Part shown: positions 33,588-41,755 of the stretch, piece after piece
How the letters are laid out: every line of letters begins with the position of its first letter
Numbering within the stretch: the stretch's first letter is position 1
DNA from: JAILEN01 sp036723975
GTDB taxonomy: Bacteria; Bacillota; Clostridia; Lachnospirales; Lachnospiraceae
Assembly: GCA_036723975.1 (NCBI GenBank)
Contig: DAIMGJ010000001.1
Coordinates: 186,001 to 250,000 of the forward strand
Length of the DNA: 64,000 nt
Reading direction: 5' to 3'
The notes under the pieces: model-generated
What the model saw: only the letters and a program-made list of their open reading frames with translations
Told to the model about the DNA's origin: nothing
Database searches by the model: none
Position numbers and translations under genes: made by a program

Positions 33588-35723
33588 TTAATCTTCTTCC
33601 TCAGAGGATTCGGTTTCTGCTTCTGCATCAGCAGCTTTCTCATCCTCGGAGAGTTCACTCTCTGCATTTGGGTCCTCAAACGTCACCTCGTTGGAGGTTC
33701 TGAAAATCGTACTTGAAGATCCCACCTGGCATACCACAAGGGAGTCTCCGCTGTTAATGGATTTTGCCGGAATGGTAAGCACCTGTCCGGATTCGTAGGT
33801 GGTAGACACCTTTTCTCCGTTTACGTAGACCTTGGACCACTTCGTAAAGTTGTCTCCGTAAATGTGAAGTTTGTCTCCAAATAAATAACAAGCATCTATG
33901 GTTACGTCATTGATACCCATGGTAATCTCGCTGGCAGAGCTTTCATCTGCTTTGTCTCCATAGGCATAACGCTTTCCGTAAAGCAAATCATACTGAAGCA
34001 TTTCCAGGTTTTTCATGTATGCATTGGTTCCCGGTTTTGCTCCTCGAGAGGTCATGGCCTGATTGTAGTTGATGGTTGTTCCTCCATGTACACCCAAACG
34101 ATTTAAGTATTCCGATACTAACTGGTACGTGGTTAAATCCATATCCTCTTTGGACATTCCAAAGTTGTTCCAGGTAACGTACTTTGTCTGATACAAATCA
34201 TGTGTGGCAATCTCATCTTCCGTAAGACCCATTGTAGGCAAATGATCACCGAACATGATAAGAAGCGTATCCTCACCGGTAGCATCCAAGGCTTCCGTGT
34301 AGTCTCTCATCCAGTTGTCCATATTACGAAGCATATTGATGTAATATTCCCACTGGTTGTTCTGTTCCTCGGTTTTTCCGACAGCGTTTACGGTTACCGC
34401 CGGATCTTCAATAATCTTTTCTGTCGGATAATCTCCGTGAGTTCCAACGGTAATGGTATAAATAAGATCCGTAGATTCGGTAGAATTCATAGCATCCAAA
34501 GTGGCCGGAATCAAAATATCATCCAAAGGCCATGATCCCATAGGCGTATAATCCGTAATATCCAGCATTTCCTTACAGGTAAAAGTATCGAATCCCATCT
34601 TTGAAAATGCATTTGCGCGAGAGTAGAAGTTTCCGCCGTTATTATGAACGACGTGGGTACCCATTCCCATATCTCCAAGAAGATTTGCAACAGACTCACA
34701 ATCCACTGCTTCCTTTAATATGGTTTTCTGTGGATATTCTCCCGGTCCGAAAAAGATACAGCTCATTCCGGTCAACACTTCAAATTCACTGTTACAGGTT
34801 CCTGCTCCGACCACCGGCACCGTACAATGTCCGGTAGAATAATTGGCTTCCAACTCATGGAAGTACGGAATCGGGTCTTCCGAAGTCTGTAAAAAATCCG
34901 CCTCGGAAACATCATAAAAAGATTCCAAAAGAACCACCACTACGTTTGGCATATCTTCATTCGCAATCGTGTTTTCTCCCATATCCGTATCTTTTATGAT
35001 TTTTTGCACAGCCTTCTTTGAATATCCCAAGGGCTTCGACATACCACGATCCATAAAACTGGTGGTAAATCCATATAAATAGCCGTAGTTTTTATATCCT
35101 TGCGCAAGGTTCCCAAAATATCCCGTAAGGACTCCCACATCCTGAAGCTTCGGAGTTATAACAGGAATGGACAAAAGACAGGAACCCACCAAGACCAGTC
35201 GAAGCCAAAACGGTAGCTTTGGCTCGTTCTTTGCTCCCTTTATAAACAAGAGAACCATAAGAAGAACATAGATGCCAATCGCTCCCACAGACATCGCCGC
35301 CTGTTTTGCAGTGAAGTAATTGGTGTTTTGCATAGTTAAAAGATCCGTAATCATACTAAGATCCGTAAAACCAAATGGGGTCACTCGATTGTAAAGTACC
35401 ACACAGTTTATAATTCCCAGCATAATAAATACTGCGGAAATAACCATGCGAAGAAAGGTCTTTCTTTTGGTTAAATAAACCAGGTTATACACCGAAAAAA
35501 TAAGAAAAGAATTGTAAAGATATGCGCCGGTATGGCCTGTTACAAAATGCATTGCTTCCTTAAAAGAATGCTGAGAAAGCCATTCCAACACAAAACACAT
35601 AATCAATGATAAGGGTATGTGAGTCAAAAGCGAGTATTTGTTTAAAAATACCGCCACCTTCCCCGGCTCCTTGGGAGGCTTCGGTTCAAGTATCTTTTTG
35701 AATCTTGAAAAATCAGGTTTCAT
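33588..35723 (-). CDS. LTA synthase-like sulfatase-family membrane enzyme
   Basis: 711 residues. Five membrane helices in the first 190 residues lead to an extracellular sulfatase-type domain (about 255-560). The metal-binding Glu267 in LLESFYD, the nucleophile Thr309 in GAGTCNSEFE and FGDHLP (near 500) match glycerol-phosphate transferases of the LtaS/MdoB group. After the catalytic domain comes a beta-rich IPT/TIG-like extension (about 605-680) and an acidic tail. It probably adds glycerol phosphate to a surface polymer; the polymer is unknown. It starts 9 bases after the CsoR-type gene. Confidence 0.85.
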   Translation of the reverse strand: MKPDFSRFKKILEPKPPKEPGKVAVFLNKYSLLTHIPLSLIMCFVLEWLSQHSFKEAMHFVTGHTGAYLYNSFLIFSVYNLVYLTKRKTFLRMVISAVFIMLGIINCVVLYNRVTPFGFTDLSMITDLLTMQNTNYFTAKQAAMSVGAIGIYVLLMVLLFIKGAKNEPKLPFWLRLVLVGSCLLSIPVITPKLQDVGVLTGYFGNLAQGYKNYGYLYGFTTSFMDRGMSKPLGYSKKAVQKIIKDTDMGENTIANEDMPNVVVVLLESFYDVSEADFLQTSEDPIPYFHELEANYSTGHCTVPVVGAGTCNSEFEVLTGMSCIFFGPGEYPQKTILKEAVDCESVANLLGDMGMGTHVVHNNGGNFYSRANAFSKMGFDTFTCKEMLDITDYTPMGSWPLDDILIPATLDAMNSTESTDLIYTITVGTHGDYPTEKIIEDPAVTVNAVGKTEEQNNQWEYYINMLRNMDNWMRDYTEALDATGEDTLLIMFGDHLPTMGLTEDEIATHDLYQTKYVTWNNFGMSKEDMDLTTYQLVSEYLNRLGVHGGTTINYNQAMTSRGAKPGTNAYMKNLEMLQYDLLYGKRYAYGDKADESSASEITMGINDVTIDACYLFGDKLHIYGDNFTKWSKVYVNGEKVSTTYESGQVLTIPAKSINSGDSLVVCQVGSSSTIFRTSNEVTFEDPNAESELSEDEKAADAEAETESSEEED

Positions 35724-35732
35724 TTCTATCCT

Positions 35733-36125
35733 CTATTTGATAAACTTATTAATAGCCTCGTCAAGATCCTTCAACGCCTTTTCATCGTTGCTTTCTACAG
35801 CATCAACGATACAGTGATGAATATGATCTTCGAGTATAATTTTACCAACGTTGTTTATCGCGGAACGAACCGCTGCTATTTGAATCAGTACTTCCGTGCA
35901 ATCGCGACCATCTTCCACCATTCGTCTGATGGACTCCATGTGTCCGATTGCCCGATTCAAACGGTTGATAACCTGCTTGGTATTGGCGTGGGTATGACCG
36001 TGTGAATGCGTGTGTCCGTCGGTGGAATCACGATGCGAATGATAGTGTACACCATCATGGGTATGCATCTCATTCCCGGAAGTATCCAAAACTACTTCTT
36101 CTAAATCACGTTCGTAATCTGCCAT
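35733..36125 (-). CDS. CsoR/RcnR-family metal-sensing repressor with His-rich N-terminus
   Basis: 130 residues. The four-helix DUF156 core (about 48-125) carries Cys76, His101 and Cys105 in the Cu(I)-type x-C-H-C pattern of CsoR. The first 46 residues are an added segment with ten histidines between 21 and 46, an unusual metal-binding arm. The start at 36125 has GGAGG upstream; the GTG at 36140 overlaps that site and is unlikely. It is cotranscribed with the LTA-synthase-like gene rather than with a metal exporter. Copper, nickel or zinc sensing is possible. Confidence 0.85.
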   Translation of the reverse strand: MADYERDLEEVVLDTSGNEMHTHDGVHYHSHRDSTDGHTHSHGHTHANTKQVINRLNRAIGHMESIRRMVEDGRDCTEVLIQIAAVRSAINNVGKIILEDHIHHCIVDAVESNDEKALKDLDEAINKFIK

Positions 36126-36155
36126 GAGTATTTCCTCCACGTTAATAACGGGAGA

Positions 36156-36184
36156 ATTATACCACTTTAAATATGGAATTGCAA
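36156..36184 (-). promoter_or_regulatory. Promoter of the CsoR-type gene
   Basis: TTGCAA (36179-36184), 17-base spacer, TATAAT (36156-36161) on the minus strand. The -35 box lies in the leader of the divergent gene. Confidence 0.65.
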
Positions 36185-36196
36185 AAAGGAGACAAA

Positions 36197-38746
36197 ATGA
36201 AATTAAAGTTTCAGGAAAGTCGAATTTCTAAAATAAATAAGCGTCGTGTCGGCGTTCTTACGGGAGTTTTTTTCGTCTCGTTATTGTTTTTCAACATCAT
36301 CCTTAATAAAACGGATGCTCCCCTCACCACAACCGCCATGGCATCTCCCACGCTTCCCATTGTAACTATGGAAGCCTTGGGGAAACCCATGAGCCAGCTT
36401 CACGGATACCGTTCTGAGATGGATCCCTGTTATATGCGAGACGCCGTCATTCCGTTGGGAAGTGATAGACGATTGCCCATCACTATAGACACCTACGGGT
36501 ATGACGTCGATGGCATCTCTTACGAAATCAGGAGCTTGGACACTACGCGAAAGATTGCGGAAACCACCATTGATGATTTCGTTCAGGCTGACGATATGAT
36601 TAATATTTCTCCGGTAATTGAAAACTTGATTGAGGACGGAGAAGAATATCTTTTGGTATTAAAGCTTACTTCAGGCGACGATGTCATAAACTATTACACC
36701 CGCATTCTGATGCCAAAAGACTGTTACGAAAAAGAGTGTTTGGATTTTGTTACAAACTTTCATAACACAGCTTTGTCTGATTCCTATGAATCACTGGCTA
36801 CTTATATAGAGCCGACGGGAGAGGAAAAAAATACGCTTTCGGATGTCACCATCCATTCCTCCATTGATAACATCGGTTGGAAGAACTTCAACGGTAGCTT
36901 ATACAGCGAACCCGTTGTCGAGACGAAAGATATTAACCAAAACTACAGCGTGATTGTCTTCTATTATATTATGAAGTCCGAAACCGACGACGCTGCAAAG
37001 TTTTACAACACCGAAGAGTACTTTAAGGTACGCTATACATCGGATCGAATCTATTTATTGGATTATCACCGAACCATGGACGAGATTTTGGATACCTCAT
37101 CTTCCGTATTAAGCGGCAACGTCTTAAATCTGGGAATGGTATCCGGAGATTTGAATTATTTATCAAACGAAACCGGTTCCATCGTTGCCTTCGTTCACAG
37201 CGGAAGCCTCTACGAATACAATCAAAACACCGGTCGGCTGATTCGTATTTTCGGATTCCGCGGCGAGGATTTGATCGATCCCAGAACAAACTACGACGAG
37301 CATAACATTTTAATACTTAACATTGACGAAAGCGGAACATTGGATTTTGTGGTATATGGGTATATGAATGCCGGAAACCACGAAGGAGAAAGCGGAATCA
37401 ACCTTTATCACTACGACAGTGTAAAAGATGTTGCAACGGAGCAGGTTTTTATTCCCTCCACAAATTCCTACCAGATTCTAAACGCAAGATTCAGTAATCT
37501 GTTGTACTTAAATACCAACCATATTTTTTATATTATGGTAGACGGCACTTTATTACAGGTAAATCTGGATACCTTGTCCACGAAAGAAGTGGTTTCTTCT
37601 CTTTCCGACAACCAGTATGCGTCTTCCAAATCCTCTCGATATTTCGCCTGGATGGATGAGGAAAACATTACGCACACGTTGCACATTATGGATCTGGAAA
37701 CAGGAAACACCTTTGATATCAATGGTGGTGATGAGTACTTAAAGCCGGTAGATTTTATTGATGAAGATTTGATTTTAGGATATGTACGCACCTCCGACGT
37801 TTCTACGGATGCAGCCGGTGTGGAAATCTATCCTATGCACAAATTATCCATCTGTAAGGTTACTGACGGAAAATCCGAGTCCATAAAAGACTACGAAAAA
37901 AACGGCTACTATATTTTATCCGCAAGAAAAGAAAACACCGCACTTATTTTAAATCGAATCAAAAAAGAGCCGGACGGTTATGTTCTGGCAGAAGATGACA
38001 CCATCCGAAACACCTCAGGGGAAACCAACAAAGAAGTAGGCGTGGCTGTTTCTTATGACGACTCCGGAGCCGAGAACCTTCAAATCACCATGACAGAGCT
38101 TTCCGGCGAAGAGCGAAAATACTCTTATGCAGTGGCTAACGCTGCCTTGGCCGGAGAACAAATGATTATCTCCATCAGCACGACACAAGCCGAGGAAAAG
38201 TATTTCTCCTATGTGGGAAGCGACGTCATATGCGCCAGCAGCAATGTACAAACCGCAATTATCGCCGCAGATGAGCAGATGGGAATTGTTGTTGATTCAA
38301 AGCAGCGCTATATTTGGAAACGCGGAAAAATTGCCATAAAATCACCCATCCAAAACATCTCTGTCGGTTCTTCGGATCAAGACGCAAACAGTTCGGCACA
38401 GGCATTAAGTGCCATGTTGGTTTTACAGGGCGAAAACATCGAAGTCAATCAAATGTTGACTCAAGGACAAACGCCTCTTTCCATTCTTTCCGGGTGCTTA
38501 GAAAACCACACGGTATTGGATTTGACCGGTTGTAGTCTTTCTCAGGTATTGTATTATGTGAGCCTAGGAGAGCCTGTATATGCAAGATGCGGAGAAAACG
38601 AAGCGGTTTTGATTACCGGATATGATGCACTAAACATCACCGTATTTGATCCTTCTACGGGAGGCAATCGAAAGATTGGAATGAATGATGCGACGGCGCT
38701 GTTTGAAGCCCAGGGAAACGTGTTTATCTCATACTTATCTGAATAA
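36197..38746 (+). CDS. Membrane-anchored extracytoplasmic protein of unknown function
   Basis: 849 residues, start set by AAAGGAGA before the ATG at 36197. A basic start and one membrane helix (about 18-37) are followed by a large outside part. Residues about 75-180 look beta-rich; 300-640 contain repeating beta-propeller-like units (for example GSLYEYNQNTGRLIRIFGF). The C-terminal 110 residues (from LQGENIEV) resemble a C39-like papain fold (GEPVYARCGENEAVLITGYD and VFDPSTGG), with Cys and His/Asp partners not certain. I recognise no named family; divergent from the CsoR operon and alone in its transcript. Confidence 0.7.
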   Translation: MKLKFQESRISKINKRRVGVLTGVFFVSLLFFNIILNKTDAPLTTTAMASPTLPIVTMEALGKPMSQLHGYRSEMDPCYMRDAVIPLGSDRRLPITIDTYGYDVDGISYEIRSLDTTRKIAETTIDDFVQADDMINISPVIENLIEDGEEYLLVLKLTSGDDVINYYTRILMPKDCYEKECLDFVTNFHNTALSDSYESLATYIEPTGEEKNTLSDVTIHSSIDNIGWKNFNGSLYSEPVVETKDINQNYSVIVFYYIMKSETDDAAKFYNTEEYFKVRYTSDRIYLLDYHRTMDEILDTSSSVLSGNVLNLGMVSGDLNYLSNETGSIVAFVHSGSLYEYNQNTGRLIRIFGFRGEDLIDPRTNYDEHNILILNIDESGTLDFVVYGYMNAGNHEGESGINLYHYDSVKDVATEQVFIPSTNSYQILNARFSNLLYLNTNHIFYIMVDGTLLQVNLDTLSTKEVVSSLSDNQYASSKSSRYFAWMDEENITHTLHIMDLETGNTFDINGGDEYLKPVDFIDEDLILGYVRTSDVSTDAAGVEIYPMHKLSICKVTDGKSESIKDYEKNGYYILSARKENTALILNRIKKEPDGYVLAEDDTIRNTSGETNKEVGVAVSYDDSGAENLQITMTELSGEERKYSYAVANAALAGEQMIISISTTQAEEKYFSYVGSDVICASSNVQTAIIAADEQMGIVVDSKQRYIWKRGKIAIKSPIQNISVGSSDQDANSSAQALSAMLVLQGENIEVNQMLTQGQTPLSILSGCLENHTVLDLTGCSLSQVLYYVSLGEPVYARCGENEAVLITGYDALNITVFDPSTGGNRKIGMNDATALFEAQGNVFISYLSE

Positions 38747-38807
38747 GATGCCGGATTTAAAATTATAGGTTTATTTCGATTATACAATACCATATAAAGG
38801 GCTATAC

Positions 38808-38876
38808 AAAAAACGTAGAATACATTTTTGCCGAGCGCCAAGGAGGCGCTCTACGCAAAAAGTATTCTACGTTTTT
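38808..38876. terminator. Strong hairpin between convergent genes (repeat arms)
   Basis: AAAAACGTAGAATAC and a TTTTTGC segment pair with GCAAAAAGTATTCTACGTTTTT around an inner GAGCGCC/GGCGCTC stem. It serves as a bidirectional terminator for the 849-residue protein gene and the LRR gene. One arm recurs at 33564-33585. Confidence 0.75.
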
Positions 38877-38945
38877 TCATTTACATTTATTCAATTTGAT
38901 TCCATTCGCAGGAGTCGTATTGCAATGGTATTCGTTGCGTCCCTG

Positions 38946-40496
38946 TTAGCGGTGTCTGCGTTCGGCAATCATCTCTGTCTTTTGACGTTTGCTGTAGAGG
39001 ATTGCTGCAACACCTACCAACAAAAAGCTTAAGCTTAAGAAGTAGCGAGGATCTAAGTCTCCGTCTGCTGTCTTTGGTGTGGTATCTTTTACATGTCCTC
39101 CGTTTCCGGATGAACCACCGGTTCCGCCGGTAGTAGTTCCTCTGTCAATAGAACCGTTTGCGTTCTTCCATACCGCAGTAAGTGTTACGTTAAAGTTTAC
39201 GGTGTAGGTTTCGAAGTTCCACATATCTCCTGCAGAGCTTCCGTAGCTCCAACCCATAAATGTGCAATTCTTCTTTGTAGGATTGCCCGGGTTTGTTGCC
39301 TTTTCGCCGGCCTTAACGGTCTGCGTTGTACTGTTTCCGGTTCCACCGTTTAGATTAAAGCTAACGGTGTAAGTCGTTCCACCGGGAGTCGGTGTAGGCT
39401 TATCGGGATCCCCCGGCGTCTGTCCACCGTCACCATTCTGTTTCCACTGTGCCGTTAATGTGATATTGGACATTACCGCGTTAGAAGTAAAGTCCCAAGC
39501 TGTATCTCCATTGTACCATCCAACAAAGCTATATCCTGTTTTGGTAGGATCCGTAGGCTTTGTTGCATATTCGCCGGATTTTACCGATTGGGAACTGATG
39601 GTCTCATTTCCACCGTTTACATCAAATGTAACTGTGTAATACGTACTCTGATCACTTCCGCCGCCGGAACCGCCACCACCATCACCGGTACCCAATGCCT
39701 CAAAGTGAATTCCGTGATTCATTGCATAGGTCTCAGCTGCAGAGCCCGTATATCCGTAAATAACCGTTGGATTCCAATCGGACTGTTCTCTGATTTTTGT
39801 TACGGTAGCAGGGATGGTAACCTCTGCCATATTACAGTTCTTAAATGCATCCGCTGCAATTTCCACACAGGAAGGTGCCAGTTCAATGGAACCCTTTCCT
39901 TCCGGGCAACGAGTTAAAATTGTTTGATTGTTGTTATATAAGCATCCTGCATAAGATGACCACTGTTTGTTTGATGCATCTACAGTGATATTCTGTAAGC
40001 TCGGAACTTCATCAAAGCAGTTGGTTGCGAAAGGTCCTAAATTTGCAGGTAATGTAATATCCGAAATGTTTACCCCTTTAAAGGCGTTATTTCCGATATA
40101 GGTAATATTACTTAAATCAACACCTGCCAATGAATAACACTCATAAAAAGTTTGATCCGGTATTGATGTAACCTTACCGCTAAGCGTTATGCTCTGCATT
40201 CCGGAACATCCGCTGAACACTCCGGTTCCCAAAGATGTCACTGTATCCGGCATGGTTACGGATATAATGCCTTCTTGGTCTACAAACGCATTGGAAGCAA
40301 TGGATGTTACAGTACCCGGGATGGTAATCGAACCGCCTACACCTGTATATCCGGTTAACGTCTTTCCGGTATCATCTGTCACAAAACCGTTGGCATCCGT
40401 TGTATCTGCTTTGCTTCCGATTCCTGAAATCACCCAGACAGATAATACGATGGAAAATGCCACCAATATCCAACCTATCTTTGTTCCAAATTTCAT
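38946..40496 (-). CDS. BspA-type leucine-rich-repeat surface protein with sorting signal
   Basis: 516 residues. Signal-like hydrophobic start (about 8-28), then LRR_5/BspA repeats (about 45-265; for example ITIPGTVTSIASNAFV), then two InlB B-repeat-like units (about 285-350 and 375-440; FDVNGGNE and FVGWYNG). The C-terminus has TPKTADG, a hydrophobic segment (about 482-500) and a positive tail, the layout of a sortase sorting signal with a non-canonical PKTAD motif. The class B sortase upstream is the likely anchoring enzyme. Such proteins commonly act in adhesion. Confidence 0.85.
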   Translation of the reverse strand: MKFGTKIGWILVAFSIVLSVWVISGIGSKADTTDANGFVTDDTGKTLTGYTGVGGSITIPGTVTSIASNAFVDQEGIISVTMPDTVTSLGTGVFSGCSGMQSITLSGKVTSIPDQTFYECYSLAGVDLSNITYIGNNAFKGVNISDITLPANLGPFATNCFDEVPSLQNITVDASNKQWSSYAGCLYNNNQTILTRCPEGKGSIELAPSCVEIAADAFKNCNMAEVTIPATVTKIREQSDWNPTVIYGYTGSAAETYAMNHGIHFEALGTGDGGGGSGGGSDQSTYYTVTFDVNGGNETISSQSVKSGEYATKPTDPTKTGYSFVGWYNGDTAWDFTSNAVMSNITLTAQWKQNGDGGQTPGDPDKPTPTPGGTTYTVSFNLNGGTGNSTTQTVKAGEKATNPGNPTKKNCTFMGWSYGSSAGDMWNFETYTVNFNVTLTAVWKNANGSIDRGTTTGGTGGSSGNGGHVKDTTPKTADGDLDPRYFLSLSFLLVGVAAILYSKRQKTEMIAERRHR

Positions 40497-40546
40497 CTGA
40501 TCTCTCCAACTCCTTAGAACACAGTCTAAACCACAATATATGGTAT

Positions 40547-40575
40547 ATTATAAATCATAGAACCACATTATTCAA
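40547..40575 (-). promoter_or_regulatory. Promoter of the LRR protein gene
   Basis: TTGAAT (40570-40575), 17-base spacer, TATAAT (40547-40552) on the minus strand; the -35 box overlaps the sortase stop codon region. Confidence 0.6.
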
Positions 40576-41674
40576 CCCTTTTCGCCACAATAAAGAGTCT
40601 TCCGTCCTCTGTATAGTCATTGCAGGTGGAAAGAGTCAAAAACTTATCCGTCTCCTTGATGGAAGACGTATCAAAATCATAAACACTTAAACTTTTTACG
40701 TTGTCGATAAAGGCCTGCCATTCCGCACGATTGCTGGCTTGAATGAAGTTATAGTAACGATACGCATTGGCATCCTGATACTCCACTTCCGAAAGTCCTA
40801 CCGCCACCACTTCATAGGTACGATGTTCATAAATCGTATTAAAGGTAATGGTTTTATGATTCTCGTAAAAGCTTTGATCCAAATAATTCTTAAGTCCGCC
40901 AAACATCATTCCGGAGCGCATGTTATGTCCGTAGATAATGGTATTGGTGTTTTGGTTTACGATATCGCTGCGATAATCCACAAAAAGGGTTCCGTTAGAA
41001 TCATCCTCTCCGTAGAAAGAGCGTTTCAAATAGTATTCATTGTCACTGGACTGCACCACCGGATAATTAATCTCTGTATCTGAGATTGCAAGCCACCCCA
41101 CCGTATCCGGATTCGCCGCAACCAAAGACTCATACTCCGGCAACACCGTCAAACTGCTTCGCTTAATATTCTCGCTCCACTCAAAGGGATTACCGGTAGT
41201 CACAGAATACTCTGCATCAGAAGCATCGGTATTTCCCGCAGTGGCTGTCCCCTCCGTCTTCGTGGACTGAGCCAGCTTGCTTAACTGTCTGGCTGTCAGG
41301 GCATCGTTTGCCTGATTGATCGCAAAATATCCGAAAAAGACAACAGCCAACCCAATGGCAGCAAAGCCCAAATACTTTTGGTATTTTACTTTGCTTTCCG
41401 CTTCATCGATAAAGGCCTGGTCCTCCAAAAGATCAATATTATTCTCTGCCAAAATATCGGAAATATGATCCGCAAACTGAGTTCCGATAGGTGTTTTAAA
41501 CTCAATCTTTCCGGCGCGCATCAGGTTATAAAGACGCACTGCCACCTTGGGATCGTGAATATCCAACTCCTCGTTGATGCATTCTATTTTTTTCAAATCT
41601 TCCTGGGCGTCCCGATACTCATGAAAAGTATCAAAGGTAAACTCGCCAATGGTAAACTTTTTTACTTCACTCAT
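40568..41674 (-). CDS. Class B sortase with an N-terminal cytoplasmic domain
   Basis: Membrane transpeptidase that cuts sorting signals and links proteins to the wall. 368 residues. The catalytic triad is visible: His250 in IIYGHNM, Cys351 in LTLSTCNDY and Arg359 in DGRLFIVAKR, with the extra helix spacing of class B. Unusually, about 100 acidic, soluble residues precede the membrane helix (about 101-119). Start at 41674 is chosen because an in-frame ATG at 41707 lies inside a terminator hairpin. It lies between the giant adhesin gene and the LRR gene. Confidence 0.88.
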   Translation of the reverse strand: MSEVKKFTIGEFTFDTFHEYRDAQEDLKKIECINEELDIHDPKVAVRLYNLMRAGKIEFKTPIGTQFADHISDILAENNIDLLEDQAFIDEAESKVKYQKYLGFAAIGLAVVFFGYFAINQANDALTARQLSKLAQSTKTEGTATAGNTDASDAEYSVTTGNPFEWSENIKRSSLTVLPEYESLVAANPDTVGWLAISDTEINYPVVQSSDNEYYLKRSFYGEDDSNGTLFVDYRSDIVNQNTNTIIYGHNMRSGMMFGGLKNYLDQSFYENHKTITFNTIYEHRTYEVVAVGLSEVEYQDANAYRYYNFIQASNRAEWQAFIDNVKSLSVYDFDTSSIKETDKFLTLSTCNDYTEDGRLFIVAKRVE

Positions 41675-41691
41675 ATCATTACTCACAAAAT

Positions 41692-41729
41692 AAATAGGGC
41701 ACGACATCTTGGATGTCCCGCCCTATTTT
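41692..41729 (-). terminator. Terminator after the giant adhesin gene
   Basis: Minus strand AAAATAGGGC-G-GGACATC, short loop, GATGTC-G-TGCCCTATTTT, 27 bases after the adhesin stop and directly before sortase. Sortase must be read through it or from a promoter not identified. Confidence 0.8.
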
Positions 41730-41755
41730 ACCACAATATCTATGGTTATTCCACA

